DNA of 64,000 nt. It comes from a bacterium. Lineage in GTDB: Bacteria; CSSED10-310; JAJRTK01. This document shows, piece after piece, positions 44,692 to 54,381 of the stretch. The stretch is taken from the NCBI GenBank assembly GCA_024278345.1, contig JAJRTK010000277.1, positions 7,287 to 71,286 of the forward strand, given 5' to 3'. The position numbers and the translations under genes are program-made. How positions within the stretch are numbered: position 1 is the first letter of the stretch; each line of letters opens with the position of its first letter. Below the pieces are notes generated by a model that saw only the letters and a list, made by a program, of their open reading frames with translations, searched no databases and was not told the origin of the DNA.

Positions 44692-47600
44692 TCAAGCCTC
44701 CACCCGGTGCCGGCGCCAAATAATCCGGCCAGCTCCAACCAGCAAGAGTAGCAAGGCCAAGAGAAGGAGAGCTTCCGACATCGCTCCCACGCTGGGGAGC
44801 AGGTCCGTCGCCTCCGTCCAGGTTCCATTGCCGCTATCAGGGTCGTCCGTGACCGCCGTGACGACAAAGCTCGTGCTCAAAGGAGTCACGGCCGTTGAAG
44901 AAACCGTTGTCTCCACCATGACGATAGCGGTCTGCAGGGAAGCCAGCGAACCCAAATCGCAGGTCAAAGTCCCGCTATTGTCGGTGCAGCCCAGGGCGGA
45001 GACCAAGGTCAATCCTCCATCCAAAGTCACTTCCAAAGTGACTCCCGAGGCATCTGACGGCCCACCATTGGTCACCGTGGCCGTGTAATTTAGTTTTCCA
45101 CCCACAGCGGCCGGATCCAGATCGTCGGCGACGCTCACCGAAAGATCGGCCGATGTCGTGACAACGATGCTCCCGGTTCCACTGTCATTCGCCGAGTTTT
45201 GGTCTCTGGTCGATGATGTCACCGTCCAAATCATGTCGGCCAAAGAGCTGGCGGAGGAATCGAGAAGGGCATCCAGATCCACCGAAATCGCACTGCCAGA
45301 CGGGATGTCGCCAAGATCGCAGGTGACCAGCCCTCCGCTTTCCGAGCAGCTCGCCGAAGTCGCCCGCACGGGCGCAACGAAGGTCAGGCCGTTGGGCAAC
45401 GCCCCTGATAAGCTGCCACCACTGGCTGTCCGTGGTCCGTTGTTCGTCACCGTGACCGTATAGGTCACCGCCGAACCCGCAATGGCAGGACTGGTTGTCG
45501 AAACGGAAGTCACCTCCAGATCGGCATACTCTTCCCCTTGCACGAAGAGCACCAGAGGATCGTGATCGGATGCACGCACGGGAGTGTTTGGATCGGCGGC
45601 GGCGCTCCCCTCATCGGGAGCGTCGGCGTTGACCCGACCGAACTCGATGCCCGTGACGGTTTGGGCCATGCTTTCGGAAGTTAAAATGTGATCCAGCACC
45701 TGCGCGGACCCGTTGGCCTGCCACGAATAGCGCTCTTCCAGAGCAAGATTCAGCACCTGATTGGTCATGTCCGGAGTGACCTCATCCGTCACGGGGATCA
45801 CCGAATCATTGGGATCCGTCAGACCCCTTATCTGCCCCACGACATCGTAATAGCCGTCGGAGAACTCGAAGGCATTGAAATCCCCCAGCACAATGATGGG
45901 CATGTTCGGATCAGCAGTCTGGAGGGACTGGATATACTGGGAAAGCCTCGTCGCCTGCTCCAATCGCTTCTGCCGTGCAAACTCGCTGGAGTCCACGCCG
46001 ATGAACGACCGCAAATGCACGGCGATGGCCGTGAACGAGAAACTCGTGCCAACTCCGTCCACCTGACCTTCCAACACCAAGGGCACGCGGTCGTAGAGAT
46101 CGTATGTCTGGCCATCGAGATCGAAGGTGTCGCTCAGGCCGAACTGGGAAAGGACGATGTTCGACACCTTCCCCTTGGTCAAGAAGCCCACCTGCTGAGA
46201 ACCGGCGTTGGGGCTATCCATCAGATGAGAAGTGTAGATCGTGTTGGGATCTTCGGTGGCAATCTGGGCCACCAGAGCATCGAGAGTCGCCTGATCCTGG
46301 ACCTCCTCGATGGCCAAAATATCGGGTGCCTTGAGAACGTCGAGCACAAGCTTCGAAAACTTCTTCAGCCGGTCGGTCTCCGTGTTCCGAAGGAACTCCG
46401 TGTTCAACGTCGCCAGCGTGAATTCCCCGGGCAGCCGATCGCGGACGGCCCGGTAGGTAAAGGTGTTGGAAACGGAAAGGCTCTTGGGCTGAATCTGGTA
46501 GTCGCCAAAAACGAAGCCCAGCGGTCCCTCGGCCGTAAAGGTATCTCCGGCGGACATCTCCACCATGGGCAGGCCAAGAGCGTTGGGATCGAGTTCGAAC
46601 AGCTCGGGGTTGCCATCCCAAACCGGGATTCCCGTGAGGCCCGGATACTCGATCCCCGCCTCTCTCAGCGCCCGGGCACGGCCGGGGGCCACCGCCATGA
46701 AGTCTCCGTACCGATTGCTGGCTCCACTGACGATACCGTCGGTCACCTGGACAAGCATCCCCTCGAACCTCTCCAGAGGCGGCGGATCCGCTGGACTCGA
46801 CGCCGGCGTCGTGCCGTCGAAAACCACTGCCGCGGGAAGCGGATTGCCGGACGAAACCACCGTGACAACAGGAGATCGGGTGATCTCGGTGAAGCTGTAA
46901 TACTCGTCCACAAGTCCTGTTACATCCACCTCGTCGCCCACGGTCACCGATGGGGCGACCTCCGTGAAAACGAAGAGCCCTTCGGAGGTCGCCGGATCGC
47001 CATCATCCGTGCCATCGGGCGTCTGGATGTAGAATCCATCGGCGGCCACGGCTGTCACAAGGTTTCCTTTCAAAACCACGGCCCGGTCGATGTACGGTGA
47101 CTTGCTGGCGGCCCCTTGGACCTCATAAATCTTCAGCTCCGGCAGTGCCACGCAGCCGGAGAAACTCGTGCCATCGATGCGGACGCCCGGGGAGAAACGG
47201 CTCCCACCGGAACCCGTCGCCTGAGAATGCTGAACGTACGGCGGACTCCCAAGAATATCGGGATCGAGAGTGATGGAGTCGCCATTGGCCGCTTCCGCTC
47301 CATAGGTGACATCCACCACGTTGCTCGTGGGATCGTTGGGATCGCGGTAGACTTGAAGGGTGTCGCCAGCGTCATCAAGCCCCAGCCCGCCGGTGGAAGC
47401 CGTCTGGACAAGGGCGCCTCCAAACGCATTTGGATCGGGAGTTCCACCGCCGAAAACCAGGACGGAGCACTGGTCGGGAAGAAAGCTCCCCGGAGGAAAA
47501 ACATGGCGCGTGGCCGCGGCATCCTGCACGACCCACCCGTCTAGGTTGATGTCCACTCCGGAGTCGTTCACGAGTTCCAGGAACTCGTCTTGAGCGGCAT

Positions 47601-50600
47601 CCACGGTGCCATCCCCATTGGCGTCGCCCGCGTTGGGATCCGGGGCCGAGTGGATTTCGTTCAGCACGGCCATGGGCGGTCGGCGGCCCGGGGTTGGGAT
47701 CATGGAATCCCATGTTACCGACAGATCCTCCGAGGTCTCGTCATTCCCCCGAAGCCCGTTTCCACCGTAGGGCACCTCGTTTCCCTCCCACGGGTCGATC
47801 CGCTGGAACGACTTCCCCGCCGAATGCGCGGACGTGGAAATGACATCCTGGCTCGCCGTCACCGTGTCGGCCAAATAGGAGGTGGCCGCCGTATCACCGT
47901 CGGGGCCATCCACGGAGATTCCCGTCTTGTCCACGGCCTCCGCCTTGTCCCCCCAAACAGCATAGTCCAGATCCACGACAAGATCGGACTGGCCGTCCCA
48001 CTGGTAGAGCACCATCACCTCGCCACCACTCAAGCCACTGGAATCCAGGCTCCCATCCTGCTCCCACGGAAGATCGATGGAGCCGCTGAACGCCTCCAAC
48101 ATGTCGGGAACGTTAGGGTCCGTTCCATACAGCTCGTACGTGGGAGCCGACCCGTAAACAGCCTGAAAATCCAGCGCCCCCTGGACCGCAACCGTCTGGA
48201 AATCCCCCGACGCAATGGTCGCTCCAGAGGGGAACTTCGCATGAAAATCCCTGAAGCTCCCGCCACCAGCCAGGCAGGCGGCTACATTCCCCCCGCCGGT
48301 ACAATCCGCCGTCACGATGTTGTAATAGTAATCTCCCCCGCTGCTATAAGTCGCGTCGGTCAAATAGACGTCGGTCAAATCGATGGTGGCTGTGGTGGGG
48401 TTGTGGATCTCCACGAACTGCCCGGAATCCTGGCTCACCACCAGCTCAGAAAGCTGTAACGTTCGCTCTGGCGCGGGACAACCGGCAAATGGAACTCCGT
48501 CACTTTGGGTTCCAGGCGAAAACTGGACTCCCGGAGGGCCAGCCCCGGCGGTGGTGTGAGGCACGTATGGCATGGAACCGGTAATATCCGGATCCAGAGT
48601 GATCGACTGACCCTTCAAAGCCTCGGCGCCGAATGTCACCTGGACATCCGGATTGTTGGGATCCGCCGGGTTCGGAAGCAAAGAGATGGTGTCGCCGCCA
48701 TCCACCAACCCCAGACCGCCGGAAGCCACCTGGACCGTGGTCTTCCCGAAATCCCCCACGGGAGTACCGCCGCCAAACAACACAAGTGCGCAGCCATCGG
48801 GAACAACGGTCCCCGAAGGAAAGGTGTGGACCAATCCCTGTCCCGTTGCCAGGCCCCAGCCCGAAAGATCCGCGGCGGCGCCGGTATTGTTCACCAGCTC
48901 GATAAACTCATCGGCGACTCCGTCTCTCGTGCCGTCGCCATTAGCGTCTCCCAATACGGCGTTCGGATCGATGAGATCTCCCGAATTCGGGTCGGTTATG
49001 GGATCGGAGTAGATCTCGTTCACCACCCACTGGAATGGCGCCGGCTGGCCCGGCGTCACAGCCGCTGCTCTCCAAGTGGCCGATAGGTTCTCCGAGGTCT
49101 CGTCATGCCCCGTGACACCATTCCCTGCCACTTTGGTTTCCGTGCCCTCATTGAGATCAATCCGGTGCCACGACGAGCCGAAGGGGTGGGCTCCGGTGCT
49201 GACGATATCCTGGCTGGAAATTGCGGTATCGGCGGCATAAGCCGTCCCGGTGACGTCCAGGTCGGGACCATCAACGGAAACCCCCGTCTTGTCCACGGCT
49301 TCGACCTTATCGCCCCACACGGCGTAATCGATATCCCGCACCAGGTCCGAGACGCCATTCCAACGGTAAAGGATGACCACCTCACCGCTATTGGTCAAAG
49401 AACCCTGGTTGTTGATGGAACCCGCGGACGCCTCCCGCATATCCGGGATGGAGTCGGCGGCACCATCTTCGTAAAGCTCGTAGGTGGGGCTCACTCCCCA
49501 CTGTGTCAGGAATGCGTCGGACCCCGCTAACGACACGGTTTGGTACTCCCCCGGGGCGATGGAGGACCCGGCGGGAAAACGGGCGTGAAAATCACCAAAA
49601 TCGCCACCACCGGCGTTGGAACCGGTCACGATGTTGTAGTAGTAGTTCCCCCCCGTTGAGTAAGTGGCATCGGTCAAATAGAGATCATCCAGGGAAATCG
49701 TCACGGGCGTCGGGTTGTGGATTTCGATGAATTCACCTCCGGTAGGCGTCACCACGATCTCGCTCAAAAGGAGTGTCGGGCCTCCATTGGTCCCGCCCAT
49801 GGTACAAGGCTGGTCCACCAAGGTCACGCCGCCACCGGACGAGCTCCAGTCGTAACCGTCGTTGGGACCGGCTCCGTCGGGAAGCCTGGAAAAACAGCCC
49901 GTCTCCGTTCCCCCGCTCCAGCCAAGCTGATCCACCCGAACCCCCGAACCATCCATGAGATAGGCCACGTCACTGCCGGTGAAGTTCATGGTGCCGGAAA
50001 AATCTACTCCAGAAACCAACACGAGCCAGCCACCGGGTGCCACGGTGCCCCCGGCCAAAGGTGAAAGCTCATCTCCGTCGCTCAACACCCACCCTGTCAG
50101 ATCGACCGCCACCGAGCCAGGGTTGTAGAGTTCCACCTGGTCCACGGCATTGGGATCGGGGAAGACATCGATCTCGTTCAGGATGGCGGATGTCCCCAGC
50201 GCCGTTCCCCCAACGTCGTTGGCAACCCCCTGCGTGGGAGTGGCGTCAAGGTTCCAGTCCACGGCATCCACCCCGGTATCCAGGCCATCGGCGGTCCTGG
50301 CCGCACTGGATCCCACGGGAGCGACGGGGGCTCCACCCTTCGTCCCATAGGCGACTCGGTCCACTTCCGCTCCGGTATTGTCGCACAGGACCAAGAAATC
50401 CCCCACATTGCTCAATGCAAAATTGTCTCCCGCTCCTCCCGCGGTCACAACGAAAAAACCGCCGTCGGCGATGTTCGTCCCCCCTGGAATCGTGCTGACT
50501 CCAACCCCGCAAGCCGCATCGTCAAGATACCAACCCGCCACGGAAATCACGCCGCTTCCAACGCTGTTATGAAGTTCCACCCACTCCGTGCCCTTCGGCA

Positions 50601-50814
50601 CGAACTCGTTGATGGTGACCGCCGCTCCCGCCCCTGCTTCAAAGAAGATTAGCACCACCATCCAGGCAAGAACCGGGAGCCATCCTCCAACTGAAGGGAA
50701 ACCGACCCGACTCGCCGCTCTTTCCATGGGCGGCAAGGTCGAGGCCAGAGCTCCGTTCGGCAGACCAGAAAACGGGGCGTCGAACTCAGAACAGCGGCTT
50801 CCGGCGGGATTCAT
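44692..50814 (-). CDS. Giant secreted ExeM-like nuclease with lamin-tail, DUF11 and exosortase-type tail
   Basis: 2040 residues from the ATG at 50814 (GGAGAGGA upstream). Signal peptide near 30-65. About five lamin-tail-type domains (NEFVPKGTEWVELHN, LNEIDVFPDPNAVDQVELYN and relatives), arranged partly as two ~430-residue duplicated modules (about 348-780 and 786-1225). OB-fold near 1230-1345. Endonuclease/exonuclease/phosphatase domain about 1460-1755: LATLNTEFL, AIEEVQD, VLGDFNAFEF, SDHDPLVL. Two DUF11 repeats to about 1990, then LPSVGAMS, a Leu-rich membrane stretch and WRRHR: an exosortase-type sorting tail. Extracellular or surface DNA degradation inferred from the ExeM likeness. Confidence 0.9.
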   Translation of the reverse strand: MNPAGSRCSEFDAPFSGLPNGALASTLPPMERAASRVGFPSVGGWLPVLAWMVVLIFFEAGAGAAVTINEFVPKGTEWVELHNSVGSGVISVAGWYLDDAACGVGVSTIPGGTNIADGGFFVVTAGGAGDNFALSNVGDFLVLCDNTGAEVDRVAYGTKGGAPVAPVGSSAARTADGLDTGVDAVDWNLDATPTQGVANDVGGTALGTSAILNEIDVFPDPNAVDQVELYNPGSVAVDLTGWVLSDGDELSPLAGGTVAPGGWLVLVSGVDFSGTMNFTGSDVAYLMDGSGVRVDQLGWSGGTETGCFSRLPDGAGPNDGYDWSSSGGGVTLVDQPCTMGGTNGGPTLLLSEIVVTPTGGEFIEIHNPTPVTISLDDLYLTDATYSTGGNYYYNIVTGSNAGGGDFGDFHARFPAGSSIAPGEYQTVSLAGSDAFLTQWGVSPTYELYEDGAADSIPDMREASAGSINNQGSLTNSGEVVILYRWNGVSDLVRDIDYAVWGDKVEAVDKTGVSVDGPDLDVTGTAYAADTAISSQDIVSTGAHPFGSSWHRIDLNEGTETKVAGNGVTGHDETSENLSATWRAAAVTPGQPAPFQWVVNEIYSDPITDPNSGDLIDPNAVLGDANGDGTRDGVADEFIELVNNTGAAADLSGWGLATGQGLVHTFPSGTVVPDGCALVLFGGGTPVGDFGKTTVQVASGGLGLVDGGDTISLLPNPADPNNPDVQVTFGAEALKGQSITLDPDITGSMPYVPHTTAGAGPPGVQFSPGTQSDGVPFAGCPAPERTLQLSELVVSQDSGQFVEIHNPTTATIDLTDVYLTDATYSSGGDYYYNIVTADCTGGGNVAACLAGGGSFRDFHAKFPSGATIASGDFQTVAVQGALDFQAVYGSAPTYELYGTDPNVPDMLEAFSGSIDLPWEQDGSLDSSGLSGGEVMVLYQWDGQSDLVVDLDYAVWGDKAEAVDKTGISVDGPDGDTAATSYLADTVTASQDVISTSAHSAGKSFQRIDPWEGNEVPYGGNGLRGNDETSEDLSVTWDSMIPTPGRRPPMAVLNEIHSAPDPNAGDANGDGTVDAAQDEFLELVNDSGVDINLDGWVVQDAAATRHVFPPGSFLPDQCSVLVFGGGTPDPNAFGGALVQTASTGGLGLDDAGDTLQVYRDPNDPTSNVVDVTYGAEAANGDSITLDPDILGSPPYVQHSQATGSGGSRFSPGVRIDGTSFSGCVALPELKIYEVQGAASKSPYIDRAVVLKGNLVTAVAADGFYIQTPDGTDDGDPATSEGLFVFTEVAPSVTVGDEVDVTGLVDEYYSFTEITRSPVVTVVSSGNPLPAAVVFDGTTPASSPADPPPLERFEGMLVQVTDGIVSGASNRYGDFMAVAPGRARALREAGIEYPGLTGIPVWDGNPELFELDPNALGLPMVEMSAGDTFTAEGPLGFVFGDYQIQPKSLSVSNTFTYRAVRDRLPGEFTLATLNTEFLRNTETDRLKKFSKLVLDVLKAPDILAIEEVQDQATLDALVAQIATEDPNTIYTSHLMDSPNAGSQQVGFLTKGKVSNIVLSQFGLSDTFDLDGQTYDLYDRVPLVLEGQVDGVGTSFSFTAIAVHLRSFIGVDSSEFARQKRLEQATRLSQYIQSLQTADPNMPIIVLGDFNAFEFSDGYYDVVGQIRGLTDPNDSVIPVTDEVTPDMTNQVLNLALEERYSWQANGSAQVLDHILTSESMAQTVTGIEFGRVNADAPDEGSAAADPNTPVRASDHDPLVLFVQGEEYADLEVTSVSTTSPAIAGSAVTYTVTVTNNGPRTASGGSLSGALPNGLTFVAPVRATSASCSESGGLVTCDLGDIPSGSAISVDLDALLDSSASSLADMIWTVTSSTRDQNSANDSGTGSIVVTTSADLSVSVADDLDPAAVGGKLNYTATVTNGGPSDASGVTLEVTLDGGLTLVSALGCTDNSGTLTCDLGSLASLQTAIVMVETTVSSTAVTPLSTSFVVTAVTDDPDSGNGTWTEATDLLPSVGAMSEALLLLALLLLLVGAGRIIWRRHRVEA

Positions 50815-51208
50815 GGCACGTCCTCTCCTCAAAACGGGGCAGAGCGGGTGAAAAGTGAGACCCGTGGGGATTTTTCTTTCTTGACTGTCCTATATCACTT
50901 CGGGGCAAGGCGAGCCAGACGGCTTGCCGATCCAGATTGCGGGCCGACGGGTGAGCGATGGGAGCGGCCGCGATCAGCGCGAACGGAACTCAAACAAAAG
51001 CCTCGACTTCGCCATGGTGTTGCCTGGCGAACAAGTTTCTGGAACCATGGCAGCAAAAGAGTTAGAGTCCGTAAGAAGATGAACTCCTGTCCTGAAGGTC
51101 GCAGTCTTCGGTGGTCAGTGCATCAGGGAAATCCCAAACGGGAAAACTAACTTTTGCAGCCCTTTAGCATGGCTGAAACACGCCGTGGAACAGGCGGGCG
51201 GAACGAAG
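50815..51208. other. Divergent intergenic region with long-form short repeat
   Basis: 394 bases between the divergent nuclease and kinase-FGE starts. It contains the 42-base repeat at 50953-50995. No convincing promoter pair seen; a 100-codon open frame here is not codon-like. Confidence 0.5.
50953..50995 (+). repeat. Short dispersed repeat, long form copy B
   Basis: About 37 of 42 bases match 22595-22636, same strand. GAGCGATGGGAGCGGCCGCG leads into GCGAACGGAACTCAAAC, the inverted-orientation core of the family. Confidence 0.65.
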
Positions 51209-53638
51209 ATGAACAACACCAAACCCGGGCAAGATCCAGGGAATGGCAACGAAGAGAGAATCGTTGATCCAGGCCGTGCTCTGCTTCGGGCGGCGGTGCG
51301 TGCTGTAGCCCTGGGCCTGATACCGGGCGGTCTTTTTGTGGGCTCGCTTTTCGAGGAAGTTGTCTCGCCCTGGTGCGAGGCCGGCTGGAAGTGGTTGAAT
51401 AACCGCAAAAAGAAGGAACAGCAACAGGCCATTGACGGGCTTGCGCGGATCCCTGTGGAGGATGCGCGGCGGATCGCGGAAGAGGAGCTCGGCGGATCGA
51501 AGCTGACGCCCGAGGAACGGGAAAAAGTCGCCGACTATCTGGCGGTCATCCCCATGACGGCGCGGCGTGCCATCCAGCATACCCAAGATGGAGGAAAACC
51601 GGCGACCCTCCTGTCTCAGCTCCCGGCACACCAAGACTCGCTGATGAAGTTCCTGCCTCTCCGGCCTCCTCGGTTCAAGGCCGGGCACAAGGTTCCTTCC
51701 TACGATTTCGAACTGGAGCTGCTCCTGGGCCAGGGTGGTTTCGGCGAAGTCTGGAAGGCGCGGCACATTCGCCGGCAGTCGGTGCCGCCCAGAGCCTTCA
51801 AATTTTGCCTGGACGAGTCGGTGAGGGTAAGCCTTGAGCGGGAGCTCGATCTTCTGGACCATATCGAGGCTAAGGGCCGACACCCGGGGATCGTCCAGCT
51901 CCTTGGAACAGCGATGACGGCGGCCCCCCCCTTCTTGATGTACGAGTACATCGACGGCGGAGACCTGGTGGCCTGGCTGGCGAGCTTCGACGGACGCCCT
52001 CCGCCGGCACGGGACGTGATGCGCATCCTTTGGATGACGACCGAAGCTCTTGGCTTCGCCCATGAGCTCAATATTGTTCACCGCGATCTCAAGCCCGCGA
52101 ACCTGCTCATCACCCGAAAAGGGCGCATCAAGATCGCCGACTTCGGCATCGGAGCCTTGAACGCTCACGCCGCCGCGGTTGGCGAAGCAAGCCCGGCGGC
52201 ATCACAGATGTCCCTGCTCCAAGGGGCCTGCACGCCCATGTACGCTGATCTTGCGCAACAACGGGGAGAAAGGGTCGATGCCCGCGCCGACGTCTATGCC
52301 CTTGGGGTGATCGTCTATCAGCTCCTCCTAGGCGACGTCACTCAGGCACTCTCCCCCTACTGGAGGGAAGAGCTCGAGGATCGGCAGATTCCCGGTTCCG
52401 TCGTGGATCTCGTGGCATCGTGCATCTGCTCTCCAAAGCGCCGGATTCCCGATGCCAATGCCCTCCTTGCGGAAATGCAAAGGCTCAGAAAAGCCTCTCG
52501 AAAGGGCCGGACATCCGCGCCAACCTCTCCCGGCCCGGCACAAAAAAATCGCCAACCGGCACAAACGGCGACTCTGGCACCACCAATGCCTGGCCCACAG
52601 CCTCCGGTATCGTCCATGGTGCCACCGCTTGGGCCGCCAGTAGAGGCGACATCGCCTCCTAAAAGCGCCCGCTTCTCCAATTCCGGGCCCTCCACCCGGG
52701 AGCTGCTTCTGGCAACCTTCGAGACGGATTCCGACGGCAAGACTGGGCAGCCCTCATCAACCGCTCTTCCACCCTCCTTCCAACAAATGATCCACCGGAC
52801 GATCCACCGGTTCGATAGCGTGACGCCCACCTCCATGTCCATGGTCGTCGATGAAGAATCTGAAACCTCTTCGGGTCCCAGCATCGGTGATACTCGCTGG
52901 ATTCCACTCTCTGAAACAGCCAGGCTGGGATTCGTCTGGGTTCCAGGTGGCACCTTCCAGATGGGGGCAACCGGTGACGACCGCCATGCCGAGCCGGACG
53001 AGAAACCGCCACACATGGTGCGCCTCACCGGATTTTGGCTGAGCCGAACTCCGGTGACGCAAGAAGAGTGGGACGCGGTCATGCGGGGCGCCACGGTGAC
53101 GCAGGGCTGGGTCTTTCGCAAGACTTCCTCCCTGGAGTCGCCCAGCGCCTTCCGCGGCCCGGCCCGACCGGTGGAAAACGTGTCCTGGAACGATCTCCAG
53201 GTTTTTCTGAAACGAGCTCCTCTCAGCCTCCGCCTCCCCACGGAAGCCGAATGGGAATACGCGGCTCGGGGCGGATTGACGGCAATCCGCTACGACGCAG
53301 TGGACGAGGTGGCATGGTACGCCGGCAACAGCAAACGGCAGACCCAACCCGTGGGCCTCTTAAAACCCAACCAATACGGACTTTACGACATGCTGGGCAA
53401 CGTATGGGAGTGGTGCCTGGACGTGTACCACGTGGATGCCTACAAGAGCCGTCGCGGGATCACCGACAACCCCCGCGTCAACAGCCCCTCCACCGGAGAT
53501 CGAGTCCTCCGCGGAGGCGCCTGGTACACACCGGCCCCCATCATCCGAGCCTCGAACCGCTTCGCCGACTCTCCGGATCGAAGAAGCCCCAACACCGGAT
53601 TCCGCGTCGTCCTCCGCGACCGGTGGGACACGGTTTAA
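51209..53638 (+). CDS. Ser/Thr protein kinase fused to formylglycine-enzyme (sulfatase-modifying) domain
   Basis: 809 residues from the ATG at 51209 (a GTG at 51185 is possible). An N-terminal hydrophobic stretch (GLIPGGLFVGSLFEE) may anchor it. Kinase about 160-430: GQGGFGEVWKA, Lys in AFKF, HRDLKPAN near 290, DFG near 310; the activation-segment APE is replaced by CTPMYADLAQQ. A Pro/Ser-rich linker of 120 residues follows. C-terminal FGE-sulfatase domain about 560-805: FVWVPGGTFQMGA, RLPTEAEWEYAARGG, GNVWEWCLDVY, RVLRGGAW and GFR. Such fusions occur in Planctomycetes and myxobacteria, where the FGE fold often serves binding rather than Cys oxidation. Confidence 0.9.
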   Translation: MNNTKPGQDPGNGNEERIVDPGRALLRAAVRAVALGLIPGGLFVGSLFEEVVSPWCEAGWKWLNNRKKKEQQQAIDGLARIPVEDARRIAEEELGGSKLTPEEREKVADYLAVIPMTARRAIQHTQDGGKPATLLSQLPAHQDSLMKFLPLRPPRFKAGHKVPSYDFELELLLGQGGFGEVWKARHIRRQSVPPRAFKFCLDESVRVSLERELDLLDHIEAKGRHPGIVQLLGTAMTAAPPFLMYEYIDGGDLVAWLASFDGRPPPARDVMRILWMTTEALGFAHELNIVHRDLKPANLLITRKGRIKIADFGIGALNAHAAAVGEASPAASQMSLLQGACTPMYADLAQQRGERVDARADVYALGVIVYQLLLGDVTQALSPYWREELEDRQIPGSVVDLVASCICSPKRRIPDANALLAEMQRLRKASRKGRTSAPTSPGPAQKNRQPAQTATLAPPMPGPQPPVSSMVPPLGPPVEATSPPKSARFSNSGPSTRELLLATFETDSDGKTGQPSSTALPPSFQQMIHRTIHRFDSVTPTSMSMVVDEESETSSGPSIGDTRWIPLSETARLGFVWVPGGTFQMGATGDDRHAEPDEKPPHMVRLTGFWLSRTPVTQEEWDAVMRGATVTQGWVFRKTSSLESPSAFRGPARPVENVSWNDLQVFLKRAPLSLRLPTEAEWEYAARGGLTAIRYDAVDEVAWYAGNSKRQTQPVGLLKPNQYGLYDMLGNVWEWCLDVYHVDAYKSRRGITDNPRVNSPSTGDRVLRGGAWYTPAPIIRASNRFADSPDRRSPNTGFRVVLRDRWDTV

Positions 53639-53661
53639 CTCCGACTCCCCGGCGCCTCAGA

Positions 53662-54381
53662 CTATTCGGCGGGACCAGGCGGAACTGGCGTGAACTGGTA
53701 ACCGACGCCTCGAAGCGTGTGGATGAACCTTGGCCGGGCAGGATCTACTTCGAACCTTCTCCGCAGCCGCGCAATAAAATTGTCGATGGTTCTTGGCGTC
53801 GGAAAGCTATCCCGGCCCCAAACGCGGTCAAGGATCTCGTCCCTGGACACGACATCTCCCGAACGCTCCGCCAGCAGCTTGAGGAGCAGGCACTCCTTTT
53901 GCGTCAATCGCGTCGCCTTCCCATCGACGCCCACGGCTTCGAAGCGGCCAAAATCAACGCGGTTGGCGCCAAACTCGAGGATCGCGCCAGCACCTGTCTG
54001 GTCCGCGTACCACGCACGACGCCGCAACATTCCCTCCACCCGAAGCAAAAGCTCCTTGAGGTGAAAAGGTTTCGCCAAGTAGTCGTCCGCTCCCAACTCC
54101 AAGCCTCGGATACGGTCCTCAGCCCGCGCCTTCACGGTCAAAAAGAGAATCGGTGTCCGATCCCCCGTGGCCCGAATCCTCTGGCAAACTTCGTAGCCGC
54201 TCTTGCCGGGCATCATCACGTCAAGAATGAGCAGTTCCGGCCGATCCTCGCGCCAGAACTCCAGCGCCTCGTCGCCGTCCTTAGCCCAGAGTACCCGGTA
54301 CCCCTCGGCCTCCAAGTTGAGGCAGACCGCCTCTCCAATATGCTCCTCGTCCTCCGCCAGCAAGATGAGATTCTGGCTCAT
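53662..54381 (-). CDS. OmpR-family response regulator
   Basis: 239 residues from the ATG at 54381, which overlaps the kinase stop (ATGA). Receiver 1-120 with LAEDEE, phospho-acceptor in LILDVMMPGKSG, FLTVKA and ADDYLAKPF. Winged-helix DNA-binding domain from about 140: LTQKECLLLKLLAERSGDVV, then DEILDRVWG, RTIDNFIARLRRRF and IHTLRGVGYQF. Paired with the sensor kinase upstream; target genes cannot be told. Convergent with the kinase-FGE gene, 23 bases apart. Confidence 0.95.
   Translation of the reverse strand: MSQNLILLAEDEEHIGEAVCLNLEAEGYRVLWAKDGDEALEFWREDRPELLILDVMMPGKSGYEVCQRIRATGDRTPILFLTVKARAEDRIRGLELGADDYLAKPFHLKELLLRVEGMLRRRAWYADQTGAGAILEFGANRVDFGRFEAVGVDGKATRLTQKECLLLKLLAERSGDVVSRDEILDRVWGRDSFPTPRTIDNFIARLRRRFEVDPARPRFIHTLRGVGYQFTPVPPGPAE

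Noticed and set aside
45688-47100. 470-codon open frame on the plus strand
   Set aside because: It is antisense to the nuclease domain gene, whose reading matches known domain motifs; the antisense translation has no family likeness and arises from GC-rich codon positions.
50848-51150. 100-codon open frame in the nuclease/kinase gap
   Set aside because: Runs through a dispersed repeat, no ribosome-binding site, Arg/Trp-rich translation without motif.
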